Positions 43,444 to 52,144 of a DNA stretch of 64,000 nucleotides are shown here, piece by piece. Position numbers and translations under genes: made by a program. Below the pieces are notes generated by a model. The model saw only the letters and a list, made by a program, of their open reading frames with translations. It did no database searches and was not told the origin of the DNA. Source of the stretch: Nonomuraea angiospora (GTDB lineage: Bacteria > Actinomycetota > Actinomycetes > Streptosporangiales > Streptosporangiaceae). Within the stretch, counting starts at the first letter, position 1. Every line of letters starts with the position of its first letter. The stretch lies in contig NZ_JADBEK010000001.1 in NCBI RefSeq assembly GCF_014873145.1, forward strand, positions 3,472,001 to 3,536,000. The letters are read 5' to 3'.

Positions 43444-43725
43444 ATGGCCGCGATCCAGACGGAAGTGACCAAATGGCAGCTACAAGAGGCCAAGCAGCAC
43501 TTCAGTGAAGTCGTGAGGAAGGCTCACGACGAGGGGCCACAGATCGTCACGAAGCACGGCAAGGACGTGGTGGTGATCCTTGACATGGAGGAATACCGCC
43601 AGCTCAAGGGCAAGCAGCCGGACTTCAAGGAGTTCCTGCTGTCGGGACCCGACTTGAGCACACTCGACCTCACTCGCGACAAGAGCACCGAGATGCGCGC
43701 GATCGATCTCGGAGACGACGAGTGA
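43444..43725 (+). CDS. Phd/YefM-family antitoxin
   Basis: 93 residues. N-terminal Phd fold: TKWQLQEAKQHFSEVVRKAHDEGPQIVTKHGKDVVVILDMEEYRQL, which dimerises and binds DNA; the C-terminal tail (FLLSGPDLSTLDLTRDKSTEMRAIDLGDDE) would wrap the toxin. GAAAGGGG is upstream. Its stop overlaps the toxin start (GTGA). Autorepression by the palindrome directly upstream is expected. Confidence 0.93.
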   Translation: MAAIQTEVTKWQLQEAKQHFSEVVRKAHDEGPQIVTKHGKDVVVILDMEEYRQLKGKQPDFKEFLLSGPDLSTLDLTRDKSTEMRAIDLGDDE

Positions 43726-44141
43726 GCTACCTCCTCGACACCAACGTCGTGTCAGAAATGACCAAGCGCACCAAGGACGACAGCGTGCAGGCCTGGCTGG
43801 ACACCATCACCGGGCCCAGCCTCTACCTGAGCGTCATGGTGTTCGGTGAGATCCGCAAGGGCATCGAGCTCCTGCGCCGCCGGGACGTCATACAGGCGCA
43901 CGGCTACGAGACCTGGCTGGACCGGCTTCAGCACGAGTTCAGGACCAGGATGCTGCCCGTCACCGCCGCTGTCGCCCAGGAATGGGGGCGGATGCAAGCC
44001 GTGCGTCCCCTCCCGATCGTCGACGGCCTCATCGCCGCCACCGCCAGTGCGCACGACTGCGTTCTCGTGACCCGCAACGTCAAGGACTTCGTGGGGCTCG
44101 ACGTCGAGACGATCAACCCGTTCGACTGGCCGATCGCCTAG
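43722..44141 (+). CDS. PIN-domain ribonuclease toxin (VapC/FitB type)
   Basis: 139 residues from GTG. PIN acidic residues: Asp6 in LLDTNVVSE, Glu43 in FGEIRKGIELL, Asp101 in PIVDGLIAATA and Asp112/Asn119 in HDCVLVTRNVKDF, so the nuclease site looks intact. FGEIRKGIE and the longer helical insert point to the FitB-like branch. Translation is coupled to the antitoxin. The last 29 bases overlap the 3' end of the convergent aroE gene, so loss of the toxin end would also affect aroE. Confidence 0.93.
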   Translation: MSYLLDTNVVSEMTKRTKDDSVQAWLDTITGPSLYLSVMVFGEIRKGIELLRRRDVIQAHGYETWLDRLQHEFRTRMLPVTAAVAQEWGRMQAVRPLPIVDGLIAATASAHDCVLVTRNVKDFVGLDVETINPFDWPIA

Positions 44142-44970
44142 CGAGCTCCGCCTCGCCGGCCGCGCGCATGGCCTCCACCGGCACGTCCGTCCGGCCCGTC
44201 ATCAGCTCCACCTGCCGCACCGCCTGGTGCAGCAGCATCGCGAACCCCCCGACCACGGTGCCGCCCGCAGCCCGGACGGCCGCCGCCGCGCTGGTCGGCC
44301 AGGGCGAGTAGACCACGTCGAAGAGCGCGGGCACCCGCGCCAGCCGGTCGGCGAACGCGTCCGCCGCCCCGCCCGGCAGCGTCGAGACCACCAGATCCAC
44401 CCGCGTGGCGGCATCGAGCTTGTCGAACGGCTCCACCGCCAGCGCCACGCCCAGCCGCTCGGCCACCTCCACCGTCTCCCCCGCCCGCGCGGGGTCGCGC
44501 ACCAGCAGCGTCGCCGAGAACAGCCCGAGGTTGCGCAGCGCCGCGAGCGCCGAGGCCGCCGTGGCCCCTCCGCCCAGCACGGTCGCCGAGCCCGGCGCGG
44601 GCACACCCGCCTCGGCCAGCGCCTGCTCGATGCCGTAGACGTCGGTGTTGTGGCCGTGCCGGCGCCCGTCGCGGAAGACCACGGTGTTGGCCCCGCCGAC
44701 CTCGACGGCCAGGTCGGACACGGTGTCGAGCAGGGGCAGCACGGCCCGCTTGAGCGGCATGGTCAGCGACAGCCCCGCCCACGGGTCCTCACCGCCGGGG
44801 ACCTGGCCGCGCACGGGCACCAGCTCGCCCAGCAGCGCGGGCAGCCGCGCCTCGTCGCACTCGAACGCCTCGTAGCTCCACCCGTCGAGCCCCATCGCCT
44901 GGTAGGCGGCCCGGTGCAGGTAAGGCGAGAGCGAATGACCGATGGGCGAACCCATCACCGCAGCCCGCAT
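44113..44970 (-). CDS. aroE: Shikimate dehydrogenase
   Basis: 285 residues from ATG 44970, preceded by GGAAGGAG; the longer frame to 45015 has no such site. Converts 3-dehydroshikimate to shikimate with NADPH. Seen: substrate loop GSPIGHSLSPYLHRAAYQAMG, catalytic Lys in SLTMPLKRAVLP (usual VTxPxK), GGANTVVF, NTDVYGIEQAL with the conserved Asp, nucleotide loop VLGGGATAASALAAL, and VVGGFAMLLHQAVRQVELMTG. The three-residue change VT to LT before MPLK is conservative. A terminator separates it from mltG, so it probably has its own promoter. Confidence 0.93.
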   Translation of the reverse strand: MRAAVMGSPIGHSLSPYLHRAAYQAMGLDGWSYEAFECDEARLPALLGELVPVRGQVPGGEDPWAGLSLTMPLKRAVLPLLDTVSDLAVEVGGANTVVFRDGRRHGHNTDVYGIEQALAEAGVPAPGSATVLGGGATAASALAALRNLGLFSATLLVRDPARAGETVEVAERLGVALAVEPFDKLDAATRVDLVVSTLPGGAADAFADRLARVPALFDVVYSPWPTSAAAAVRAAGGTVVGGFAMLLHQAVRQVELMTGRTDVPVEAMRAAGEAELARRSASRTG

Positions 44971-45144
44971 CCACACTCCTTCCGAACATGACGACCCTAT
45001 CGCCCCGTCCGCCACGCTTCGCCGCCCGGACGGCCCACGGGGCGCGCGTCACGGCGGGTCGTCCCGTCACCTGAGAAGCGTCCCTTGGACGGGGGGCTTC
45101 GCACGTCGGCGGGAGGTGCCCACCGTGCGCAGCCGTAAAGGATG
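44971..45144. other. GC-rich leader region of aroE without a gene
   Basis: Together with the repeat and terminator to its right this fills the 426-base gap between aroE and mltG. It should contain the aroE promoter, but I see no consensus hexamers; ORFs crossing it are low-complexity Gly/Arg/Pro and not credible. Confidence 0.4.
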
Positions 45145-45280
45145 GGTGTCCCCCGCGCAGGCCCGCCACCCTCCGCACGGCGGCCCACCAAGAACGGGCG
45201 TCCCCGCATGGGCCCCGCCGCACGGCGGCCCCCCAGGAACGGGCGTCCCCCGCACGAGCCCCCGCCGTACGGCGGCGCGG
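45145..45280. repeat. Three degenerate 36-50-base tandem repeats
   Basis: Units begin GGGTGTCCCCCGC, GGGCGTCCCCGC and GGGCGTCCCCCGC (about 45145, 45195 and 45241) and contain GCCGCACGGCGG-like palindromes; the third holds the perfect 14-base palindrome CCGCCGTACGGCGG (45262-45275). Non-coding in all likelihood. Confidence 0.65.
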
Positions 45281-45344
45281 CCGGGAGGTGCGCCCCTCGG
45301 TCATACGGCGCGTCCTCAGGTCGGGCGGAACCGGGCGCAAAAGG

Positions 45345-45375
45345 ACGCCCGCCCACCGTGGCGGTGGGCGGGCGT
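45345..45375 (-). terminator. Intrinsic terminator after the first mltG
   Basis: ACGCCCGCCCACCG-TGG-CGGTGGGCGGGCGT, a perfect 14-base stem 22 bases beyond the mltG stop, followed on the minus strand by CCTTTTG. Confidence 0.9.
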
Positions 45376-45396
45376 GTGGCGCGTCGGATCCGCCGG

Positions 45397-46542
45397 TCAG
45401 CCGCCGTTCCTGCGGTATTCGGCCAGCAGCGCCAGGCGTTCGGCCTCCGTGGTGGCGAACTTGGTGACGTTGCTCTTGGGGTCGGTGGCGACGAAGTAGA
45501 GCCAGGGCCCCTTGGCGGGGTTCAGGGCGGCCTCGATCGCGTGGTCCCCGGGGTTCGTGATGGGCCCGGGAGGCAGGCCGAGGTGCAGGTACGTGTTGTA
45601 GGGGCTCTTGGTCTTCGTCTCCGGGATCGAGGCGGCCGTGCCGTACTTGTTCAGCGCGTACATGACCGTGCTGTCCATCTCCAGCTTCATCTGCGGCTGG
45701 CGCTCCAGCCGGTTGTAGATGACGCGGGCGATCTTCGGCATGTCCTCCTGGCGACCGGCCTCGGCCTGCACGATGCTGGCGATGACCATGATCTCGTGCG
45801 GCGTGTGGCCGAGTGCCTTGGCGCCGCCCTCGAGGTCTACCTGCTCGGCCGTCTGGTTGAACCGCTTGACCATCGCCGCCAGGATCTGCGTCGGCGTGCT
45901 CTTGGGCTGGACCTCGTACGTGGCCGGGAAGGCGTATCCCTCAAGCTTGCCCTTGGCGTATTTCGGCAGGTCGAGCTGGTCCACGTCCTTGGCCGCCGCG
46001 GCGAACTCCTTGATGGGCTTGCCGGTCTCCTCGGCCAGCGTCTTCAAGGTGTCGGACAGGCGCAGGCCCTCCTTGAGGGTCACCGTGGCGCGCATCCGGT
46101 TGTCCGGGACGAGCAGCGCCACCGCGCTCGCGGCCGACATGTTCTTGCGCAGCTTGTACGAGCCCGGCTGCAGCGAGCCGCTCCTGTTGGCGTTGCCGAT
46201 CGCGTTGGTGAACGCCCTGGCGCTGGCCACGACCCCCTGCCGCTCCAGCTCCTGCGCCACGTCCGAGGCGCTCTGGCCGTCCTTGATCTCCACGACGACC
46301 TCGCCGGTGCCCTGACCGGTGTAGTCGTCGGGGACGAGCGCGTCGTTGAGCCACATGTAGCCGTAGTAACCGCCACCGCCGATGATGCCCGCCAGTACGA
46401 CGAAGGCGAGCAGCGGCGCGATGAAGCCGCCACGGTTGCGGCGTCGGCGCCGTCGGCGGCCGCCACGGCCGCCGCGACCGCGCCGGGTACGACCGCCGTC
46501 GTCCTCGGCGCCGAGGAGGGTGTTCAGATCGAGATCGTTCAT
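45397..46542 (-). CDS. mltG: Endolytic murein transglycosylase MltG, copy 1 (YceG-like)
   Basis: About 381 residues from the ATG giving MNDLDLNTLLGAEDD; a TTG five codons upstream is possible. A short cytoplasmic part rich in Arg/Gly ([20 protein letters not shown]) precedes one membrane helix (about 40-60). Then a LysM-like region and the catalytic domain, with Glu261 in IASIVQAEAG matching the E. coli catalytic Glu, plus SPYNTYLHLGLPPGPITNPG. MltG cleaves nascent glycan strands and sets their length. A second mltG copy lies just upstream on the same strand; of the two this one has the shorter cytoplasmic tail. Confidence 0.95.
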   Translation of the reverse strand: MNDLDLNTLLGAEDDGGRTRRGRGGRGGRRRRRRRNRGGFIAPLLAFVVLAGIIGGGGYYGYMWLNDALVPDDYTGQGTGEVVVEIKDGQSASDVAQELERQGVVASARAFTNAIGNANRSGSLQPGSYKLRKNMSAASAVALLVPDNRMRATVTLKEGLRLSDTLKTLAEETGKPIKEFAAAAKDVDQLDLPKYAKGKLEGYAFPATYEVQPKSTPTQILAAMVKRFNQTAEQVDLEGGAKALGHTPHEIMVIASIVQAEAGRQEDMPKIARVIYNRLERQPQMKLEMDSTVMYALNKYGTAASIPETKTKSPYNTYLHLGLPPGPITNPGDHAIEAALNPAKGPWLYFVATDPKSNVTKFATTEAERLALLAEYRRNGG

Positions 46543-46714
46543 AGGTGCGCTGGCCAATCTCCCGGTATGACCGGCCGGGCGTCAAGCGAAACCGCCAAAC
46601 CGGCTTGGGTCACCGAGCGGAACTGGGGGGTCCGCCGGACATGCTCCCACGACCAGCGGAGATCACTCTGGGTAGCCATGCTAAGGGATGGGAAGAGGGC
46701 GCATGTCCCGTTTT

Positions 46715-46746
46715 GGGGCATTCGCCCCGGGACGGAGGGAGTCCCG
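46715..46746 (-). terminator. Two adjoining hairpins between the mltG copies
   Basis: On the minus strand CGGGAC/GTCCCG (46746-46728) is followed by GGGGC-GAAT-GCCCC (46728-46715) and then AAAACGGG. They begin eight bases beyond the upstream mltG stop and may terminate or attenuate read-through into copy 1. No U-run. Confidence 0.4.
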
Positions 46747-46753
46747 TCGAACA

Positions 46754-48067
46754 TCAACCCGTCCCGAGGTTCTTATTCAGCTCTTCCCGGTATCTCACGA
46801 ACTCGCTCTCTTTGTTGGTGAATTTGGTGATTCTATGCGCCGGATCCGTCGTCACAAACCAGTGCCAATCGCCTTGTGCTGGGTTCAGCGCCGCCATCAG
46901 CGCCTTCTCCCCGGGATTCGCGATGGGCCCGGGAGGCAGCCCTCTGTGCTGGTACGTGTTGTAAGGAGAGTCGACCTTGGTGTCACGCTCCGTAATCTTG
47001 AGACTCCGCCGGTTCTGCGCGTACAGGACGGTGCTGTCGATCTCCAGCGGGGTGCCCTTCTGGAGCCGGTTGTAGATCACCCTGGAGATCTTCGGGTAGT
47101 CCGCGTCGACCCCGCCCTCGGCCTGGATCATGCTGGCCACCGTGACGGCCTCCAGCGGCGTCAGGTGCTTGCGGGCCGCCTCCCTCTCCAGGCCGATCTG
47201 GCGGGCGGCGAGCTCGAAACGCTCGACCATCGCCGCGAGCACGTCCACCGCCGTGTCGCCGGGCTCGATCTCGTACGTGGCCGGGAACAGGAACCCCTCG
47301 AGCCCCTCGGCGTACGAGGGCAGCCCGACGAGAGCCTTGTCGACGCCCTGCAGCTCCTTGAGCGGCAGCCCCGCCAGTTTGGCCACGCGGGCCAGCACCT
47401 CGGACGTCCGCAGGCCCTCGGGGACGGTGACGCGCCGCACGACCCTGGACGAGGGCGCGAGCAGCAGGTCGAGCGCCGCCTTGGCGGCCATGCCCTTGCG
47501 CAGCCGGTAGTGTCCGGGCCGCAGCCGGTTGGTGACCGCGCGCTCCTCCGTCACCCGTACGAACGACTGCGCGCTCGCCACCACCCCGGCCTCGGCCAGC
47601 ACGGAGCCGATGGCCTGCGCGCTCGAGCCCGGCGCGATCCGCACCGTCACGGCGCCGCTGCCGGGCCCGTCGAAGTCGTCGGGGCTCAGGTACGGCTTGA
47701 GCACCGCGATCCCACCCGCGCCCAACGCCACGAGGGCCACGATCAGGCCCGCGGAGACCATCCCGGCCTTGCGCATGGCCCGCTTGCGGGGCGCGACCGG
47801 CCCTGCGACCTCCGCCTCCCCCGCCGCATCCGCCGCGCCGACCTGCCCCGGGCCGACCTGCCCCGGGCCGGACCCCGGCGCGCCGGTCTCCGCCGCATCG
47901 GGCTCATCCGCCCCATCAGGGTCCGCCGCCGCATCAGGCTCGGACCGCGGTCGCTCGTCGTTCGGCTCGCGCTCCGCCGGGCCCTCCGGCCCGTCCTGCT
48001 CGGAGTCGTCGGTGGAGAACGGGATCACGTCGCCGAGGTCGTCCTCACCCTCGGGCCTGCCGTTCAC
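46754..48067 (-). CDS. Endolytic murein transglycosylase MltG, copy 2
   Basis: 437 residues from GTG 48067 (GTGA overlap with the upstream ORF). An acidic, disordered cytoplasmic tail of about 90 residues (EPDAAADPDGADEPDAAETG, repeat GQVGPGQVG) is followed by one helix (about 103-123), the LysM-like region and the MltG domain with catalytic Glu317 in ASMIQAEGG and SPYNTYQHRGLPPGPIANPG. The catalytic domains of both copies keep all motifs, but the cytoplasmic tails are opposite in charge: basic in copy 1, acidic here. This copy occupies the conserved place after ruvX. Confidence 0.94.
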   Translation of the reverse strand: MNGRPEGEDDLGDVIPFSTDDSEQDGPEGPAEREPNDERPRSEPDAAADPDGADEPDAAETGAPGSGPGQVGPGQVGAADAAGEAEVAGPVAPRKRAMRKAGMVSAGLIVALVALGAGGIAVLKPYLSPDDFDGPGSGAVTVRIAPGSSAQAIGSVLAEAGVVASAQSFVRVTEERAVTNRLRPGHYRLRKGMAAKAALDLLLAPSSRVVRRVTVPEGLRTSEVLARVAKLAGLPLKELQGVDKALVGLPSYAEGLEGFLFPATYEIEPGDTAVDVLAAMVERFELAARQIGLEREAARKHLTPLEAVTVASMIQAEGGVDADYPKISRVIYNRLQKGTPLEIDSTVLYAQNRRSLKITERDTKVDSPYNTYQHRGLPPGPIANPGEKALMAALNPAQGDWHWFVTTDPAHRITKFTNKESEFVRYREELNKNLGTG

Positions 48068-48357
48068 GCGGCCACCCCACCGTCAACCGAGCAGACCGCC
48101 AGAACCCCCGCAGCCGCCGAGCAGATGACCCGAGCCTCCGCCGTCATCCAGCCACCGGCCCTGCGATCGACGTGACCGCCCGCGGCCACCGCCCCGCCAT
48201 CAGCCGAGCAGACGGCCAGAACCGTCGCGGCCGTGTCCCGTGTGCGCGCCGCCTGCTCGCGGGCGATCCAGCGGTGGACCTGCGGCCACGCCGTGGCCAT
48301 GCGTCCCGCCGTGTACGCCGCCCGCGCAGGCGCGACCCCCGTGTCGCGCGCGCTCAT
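48064..48357 (-). CDS. Coupled 97-residue ORF between ruvX and mltG
   Basis: Starts in an ATGA overlap with the ruvX stop and ends in a GTGA overlap with the second mltG, exactly as an operon gene should. The product is Ala/Gly/Arg-rich with an internal repeat ([17 protein letters not shown] and [14 protein letters not shown]), reflecting a duplicated stretch of about 33 bases around 48075-48110 and 48185-48215. I recognise no family and see no signal or membrane segment. The coupling supports translation; the composition is compatible with a spurious GC-rich frame kept open to carry ribosomes from ruvX to mltG. Confidence 0.45.
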   Translation of the reverse strand: MSARDTGVAPARAAYTAGRMATAWPQVHRWIAREQAARTRDTAATVLAVCSADGGAVAAGGHVDRRAGGWMTAEARVICSAAAGVLAVCSVDGGVAA

Positions 48358-48833
48358 GAGGCAGGTCCGTCGGCCGCTGGGGGCGGTGCGACGGGCCTGC
48401 CTGGGGGTCTGTCGGTGGCGCGTTCTGAGTCGAGCGCGTCCTGCAGCAGCACGACGGCCGCGGCCTGATCCACGACGCCGCGCTGCTTCTTGGCTTTCAT
48501 GCCGCTGGCCCGCAGCCCGTGCGTCGCGGCGACCGTGGTCAGCCGCTCGTCGAACAGCCGCACGGGCGTCGGCGCGAGCCGGACCGCGAGCTCGGCGGCG
48601 AACTGGCGGGCCAGCCCCGCCGCCTGCCCCTCGCGTCCGGACAGCGAGGTGGGCAGCCCCACGATCACCTCGATCGCCTCGTGCTCCGCGACGATCGCGG
48701 CGATGCGGTCGAGGTCGCCCTTGCCTCGCTTGACGGTCTCGACCGGCGTGGCCAGCATCCCGGAAGGGTCACTGCGGGCCACGCCGATGCGTACGGATCC
48801 GACGTCCACGCCGATCCGCGTGCCGAACCTCAT
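48354..48833 (-). CDS. ruvX: Putative pre-16S rRNA nuclease / Holliday junction resolvase (YqgF)
   Basis: 159 residues from ATG 48833, one base after the alaS stop (TGATATG); the open frame beyond lies inside alaS. RNase H-like fold: [28 protein letters not shown] with the first Asp, [30 protein letters not shown] with Asp-Glu, and the last acidic residue in [15 protein letters not shown]. YqgF processes the 16S rRNA 5' end in E. coli. The tail is Pro-rich and disordered. Conserved operon place between alaS and mltG. Confidence 0.93.
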   Translation of the reverse strand: MRFGTRIGVDVGSVRIGVARSDPSGMLATPVETVKRGKGDLDRIAAIVAEHEAIEVIVGLPTSLSGREGQAAGLARQFAAELAVRLAPTPVRLFDERLTTVAATHGLRASGMKAKKQRGVVDQAAAVVLLQDALDSERATDRPPGRPVAPPPAADGPAS

Positions 48834-48834
48834 A

Positions 48835-51507
48835 TCAGCCGAGCTGATCCGCGATAGCCTGCTCGACCAGCTGCAGCGCGTCGCCGATCGCCTCCGGCCG
48901 TGTGCCGCCGCCCTGCGCGACGTCGTCCTTGCCGCCACCGCCACCCCCAAGAGCCTTGGCGGCGACGCCGACCAGCTTCCCGGCCTTGAGCCCGCGCTCG
49001 CGCCCCGCCTCGTTGACCGCGGCAACCACCACAGGTCGGTCGGAGGGGACGCCAGCGATCACGATGACCGCCGGCCGGTCCGCCGGGAACCTGCCACGCA
49101 CATCCAGCGCGAGCTTACGCAGATCATCCGCACCGGTGCCATCAGGCGCGCGGTGTGTCACAACGGAGACTCCACGCAGGTCGCCCGCCTTGGCGGCGAG
49201 ATCACCGGCCACCTGGAGCACCTGGGCGGAGCGGACCTTCTCCAGCTCCTTCTCCGCCGTGCGCAGCCGGGTGACGATGCCGTCGATGCGCTCGGGCAGC
49301 TCCTCGCGGCGCGCCTTGAGCTGCTCGGTGAGCTGCGCGACCAGCACGCTCTCGCGGGCCAGGAAGCGGAAGGCGTCGATGCCGACGAGCGCCTCGACGC
49401 GGCGCACGCCCGCGCCGACCGACTGCTCGCCCAGCACCTTGACCAGGCCGAGCTGGCCGGAGCTGTGGACGTGGGTGCCACCGCACAGCTCGCGCGAGTA
49501 GTCGCCGATCTCGACGACGCGGACCTCGTCACCGTACTTCTCGCCGAACATCGCCAGCGCGCCCATCGCCCTGGCCTCCGCCTGCGAGGTGTAGAAGGCG
49601 TTGACCTTGAGGTCGTTGATGAGCACGGCGTTGACCTCGTCCTCGACGTCGCGCAGCACGCTGGCCGGCACGGCGCCCGCCGCGGTGAAGTCGAAGCGGA
49701 AGCGGCCGGGCGAGTTCTCCGAGCCGGCCTGGGCCGCCGTCTCGCCGAGCGCGTTCTTGAAGCCGCGGTGGACGAGGTGGGTGGCGCTGTGGCTGCGCGA
49801 GATCGCGCGGCGGCGCTCGAGGTCGATCTCCGCCTGCGCGTCGTCGCCGACCTTGAGCTCGCCGCTGCGGATCTTGCCCCGGTGCACGACCAGGCCCGCA
49901 AGGGGCGTCTGCACGTCGACGATCTCGACCTCGGCGCCGCTGGTGCGGATCACGCCCTGGTCGGCGAGCTGGCCACCGCCCTCGGCGTAGAACGGGGTGC
50001 GCCCGAGCACGACCTCCACGGTCGCGCCCGCGCCGGCCGACGGGACGGGCACGCCGTCGACGAGGATGCCGACCACGCTCGTGTCGGCCTCGGTCTGGTC
50101 GTAGCCGAGGAACTCGACCTTGCCCGCCTTCTCCAGCAGCTGCCCGAACACGGAGATGTCGGCGTTGCCGGTCTTCTTCGCCGCGGCGTCGGCCTTGGCC
50201 CGCTCCCGCTGCTCCTTCATGAGCCGGCGGAAGCCGTCCTCGTCGACCTTGAGCCCGTGCTCGGACGCCATCTCCAGCGTCAGGTCGATGGGGAAGCCGT
50301 AGGTGTCGTGAAGCTGGAACGCCTGGTCGCCGGAGAGCGTGGTGCCGGACTTGCGCTTGGTCTCCTCGACGGCCACGTCGAAGATCGCGGTGCCGGTGCG
50401 CAGCGTGCCCAGGAACGACGCCTCCTCGGCGTCGATGACCGCGTGGATCTGCGGCGCGTCCGCCTTGAGCTGGTCGTACTGCTCGCCCATGACGTTGATG
50501 GCGACGTCGGTCAGCTCGTGCATGTAGCGGTCGTCGCCGGAGCCGAGCAGGCGCAGGTTGCGTACGCTCCTGCGCAGGATGCGGCGCAGGACGTAGCCCC
50601 GGCCCTCGTTGCTGGGCAGCACGCCGTCGGCCACCAGCATGGTGCCGGTGCGGACGTGGTCGGCGATCACGCGCAGGCTCACGTCGGCCCGCGGGTCGCG
50701 CCCGTAGCGGGTCTTGGTGAGCTCGGCCGCCTTGTCGAGGATCTTGTACGTGGTGTCGATCTCGTAGATGTTGTCGACGCCCTGCAGGATCGCGGCCATG
50801 CGCTCGAGGCCCATGCCGGTGTCGATGTTCTTCGCCGGCAGCTCGCCCGCCACGTCGAAGTCGACCTTGGTGCGGACCTGGCTGAGCTGGTACTGCATGA
50901 AGACGAGGTTCCACACCTCGAGGTAGCGGTCCTCGTCGGCGACGGGGCCGCCCTCCTTGCCGTATTCGGCGCCGCGGTCGTAGTAGATCTCCGAGCAGGG
51001 GCCGCCGGGGCCGGGCACGCCCATGTGCCAGTAGTTGTCCTCCAGGCCGCGGCGCTGGATGCGGTGGTCGGGCAGGCCGACGCGGTTGCGCCAGATGTCG
51101 TAGGCCTCGTCGTCCTCGAGGTAGACCGTCGCCCACAGCTTGTCCTCGGGGAAGCCGAAGCCGCCGTCGGACTCGGAGCGGGTGAGCAGCTCCCACGCGA
51201 ACGGGATCACTTCGGCCTTGAAGTAGTCACCGATGGAGAAGTTGCCCAGCATCTGGAAGAACGTCGCGTGCCGCGTGGTCTTGCCGACCTCGTCGATGTC
51301 GGGGGTGCGCACGCACTTCTGCGCGGTGGCCAGCCGGGACGCCGGAGGCTTGCGCTGCCCCAGGAAGTACGGCTTGAACGGCACCATACCGGCATTAACC
51401 AGGAGAAGCGTGGGGTCCTCAGCGATCAGGCTGGCCGAGGGCACTACCTTGTGCCCACGCTCCTCGAAGAAGCGCAGGAAGCGGCGGGCGATCTCTGCCG
51501 ACTCCAT
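48835..51507 (-). CDS. alaS: Alanine-tRNA ligase
   Basis: About 890 residues from the ATG ([20 protein letters not shown]) that has AAAGGA nine bases upstream; an ATG three codons earlier is too near that site. Class II core with motif 1 [64 protein letters not shown] motif 2 and [13 protein letters not shown] motif 3; the editing domain with [12 protein letters not shown] and [13 protein letters not shown] carries the zinc-binding His/Cys; a C-Ala (DHHA1) domain ends the protein ([14 protein letters not shown]). Followed by ruvX after one base. Confidence 0.98.
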   Translation of the reverse strand: MESAEIARRFLRFFEERGHKVVPSASLIAEDPTLLLVNAGMVPFKPYFLGQRKPPASRLATAQKCVRTPDIDEVGKTTRHATFFQMLGNFSIGDYFKAEVIPFAWELLTRSESDGGFGFPEDKLWATVYLEDDEAYDIWRNRVGLPDHRIQRRGLEDNYWHMGVPGPGGPCSEIYYDRGAEYGKEGGPVADEDRYLEVWNLVFMQYQLSQVRTKVDFDVAGELPAKNIDTGMGLERMAAILQGVDNIYEIDTTYKILDKAAELTKTRYGRDPRADVSLRVIADHVRTGTMLVADGVLPSNEGRGYVLRRILRRSVRNLRLLGSGDDRYMHELTDVAINVMGEQYDQLKADAPQIHAVIDAEEASFLGTLRTGTAIFDVAVEETKRKSGTTLSGDQAFQLHDTYGFPIDLTLEMASEHGLKVDEDGFRRLMKEQRERAKADAAAKKTGNADISVFGQLLEKAGKVEFLGYDQTEADTSVVGILVDGVPVPSAGAGATVEVVLGRTPFYAEGGGQLADQGVIRTSGAEVEIVDVQTPLAGLVVHRGKIRSGELKVGDDAQAEIDLERRRAISRSHSATHLVHRGFKNALGETAAQAGSENSPGRFRFDFTAAGAVPASVLRDVEDEVNAVLINDLKVNAFYTSQAEARAMGALAMFGEKYGDEVRVVEIGDYSRELCGGTHVHSSGQLGLVKVLGEQSVGAGVRRVEALVGIDAFRFLARESVLVAQLTEQLKARREELPERIDGIVTRLRTAEKELEKVRSAQVLQVAGDLAAKAGDLRGVSVVTHRAPDGTGADDLRKLALDVRGRFPADRPAVIVIAGVPSDRPVVVAAVNEAGRERGLKAGKLVGVAAKALGGGGGGKDDVAQGGGTRPEAIGDALQLVEQAIADQLG

Positions 51508-51524
51508 GTTGGCCATCCTTTGCG

Positions 51525-51755
51525 TTAGTTGTTGTCTTCAGCGTTGCCGAGCCCGAAGCGTGCTCGCAACTCGGTTTCGCGCTCCGCGGCCTCGCCGAGC
51601 GCGTCGGAAGTAAAGTCTCTCACCTGCCGGAGCATCCCCGCGGCGCTGTTGGCCGTCCTGCGGGCGACGTGGTCGGGGTGGAGCGCCTGCAGCCTGCGCA
51701 TCACCCAGAAGGTGAGGAACGCGCCCAGCGACAGGTAGAACAGCCGCCTGATCAT
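51525..51755 (-). CDS. Small membrane-anchored protein (DUF6167 type)
   Basis: 76 residues. One N-terminal helix ([19 protein letters not shown]) and a soluble helical tail ([40 protein letters not shown]). This pattern and the place upstream of alaS match the actinobacterial DUF6167 family. Starts in an ATGA overlap with the DUF948 gene. Function unknown; it may act with the DUF948 protein at the membrane. Confidence 0.85.
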   Translation of the reverse strand: MIRRLFYLSLGAFLTFWVMRRLQALHPDHVARRTANSAAGMLRQVRDFTSDALGEAAERETELRARFGLGNAEDNN

Positions 51756-52144
51756 CGCGCCTGCCCCTGACGCGTCCTCGGGACGGCCTTGCGGGGCCTG
51801 CGGGCCTCGATGGCGCGGCGGACGCCGTACGCGAGCGAGGACACCTTGATCAGCGGCCCGGTGAAGATGGTCTGCGTCACCGCGCTGAGCTTCGCCGCGT
51901 GGCCGCTGACCTGCTTGACGTCCTTGGTGATGGCCTCGACGGCGATCAGCTGCCTGTTGGTCTCGTTGACCGTGACGCTCATGTCGTCGAGCAGCGGCGT
52001 CAGGCGGTCGTTCAGGTCGGAGACCGCCTTGGTGGCCTCGGTGAGCAGCCTGGCCAGCTTGACGAGCACCATGGCGAGCACGCAGACCAGGACTATCCAG
52101 CCGGTGGCCGCGATCAGGCCGGCGACCTCTCCAGCGGTAAGCAT
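51752..52144 (-). CDS. DUF948 membrane-anchored coiled-coil protein
   Basis: 130 residues from ATG 52144 with GGGAGATGAGCGC upstream; the same frame runs on without sense into the next gene. N-terminal helix (EVAGLIAATGWIVLVCVLAMVLVKLARLL) then a heptad-like soluble helix (LTEATKAVSDLNDRLTPLLDDMSVTVNETNRQLIAVEAITKDVKQVSG), characteristic of DUF948. Basic C-terminus. First gene of the DUF948-DUF6167-alaS-ruvX-mltG series. Confidence 0.9.
   Translation of the reverse strand: MLTAGEVAGLIAATGWIVLVCVLAMVLVKLARLLTEATKAVSDLNDRLTPLLDDMSVTVNETNRQLIAVEAITKDVKQVSGHAAKLSAVTQTIFTGPLIKVSSLAYGVRRAIEARRPRKAVPRTRQGQAR

Noticed and set aside
44997..45356. 119-codon Gly/Arg/Pro ORF between aroE and mltG
   Set aside because: Produced by the tandem repeat, no ribosome site, no plausible fold.
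48490..51528. 1,012-codon plus-strand ORF opposite alaS
   Set aside because: Low-complexity mirror frame; alaS on the other strand is unambiguous.
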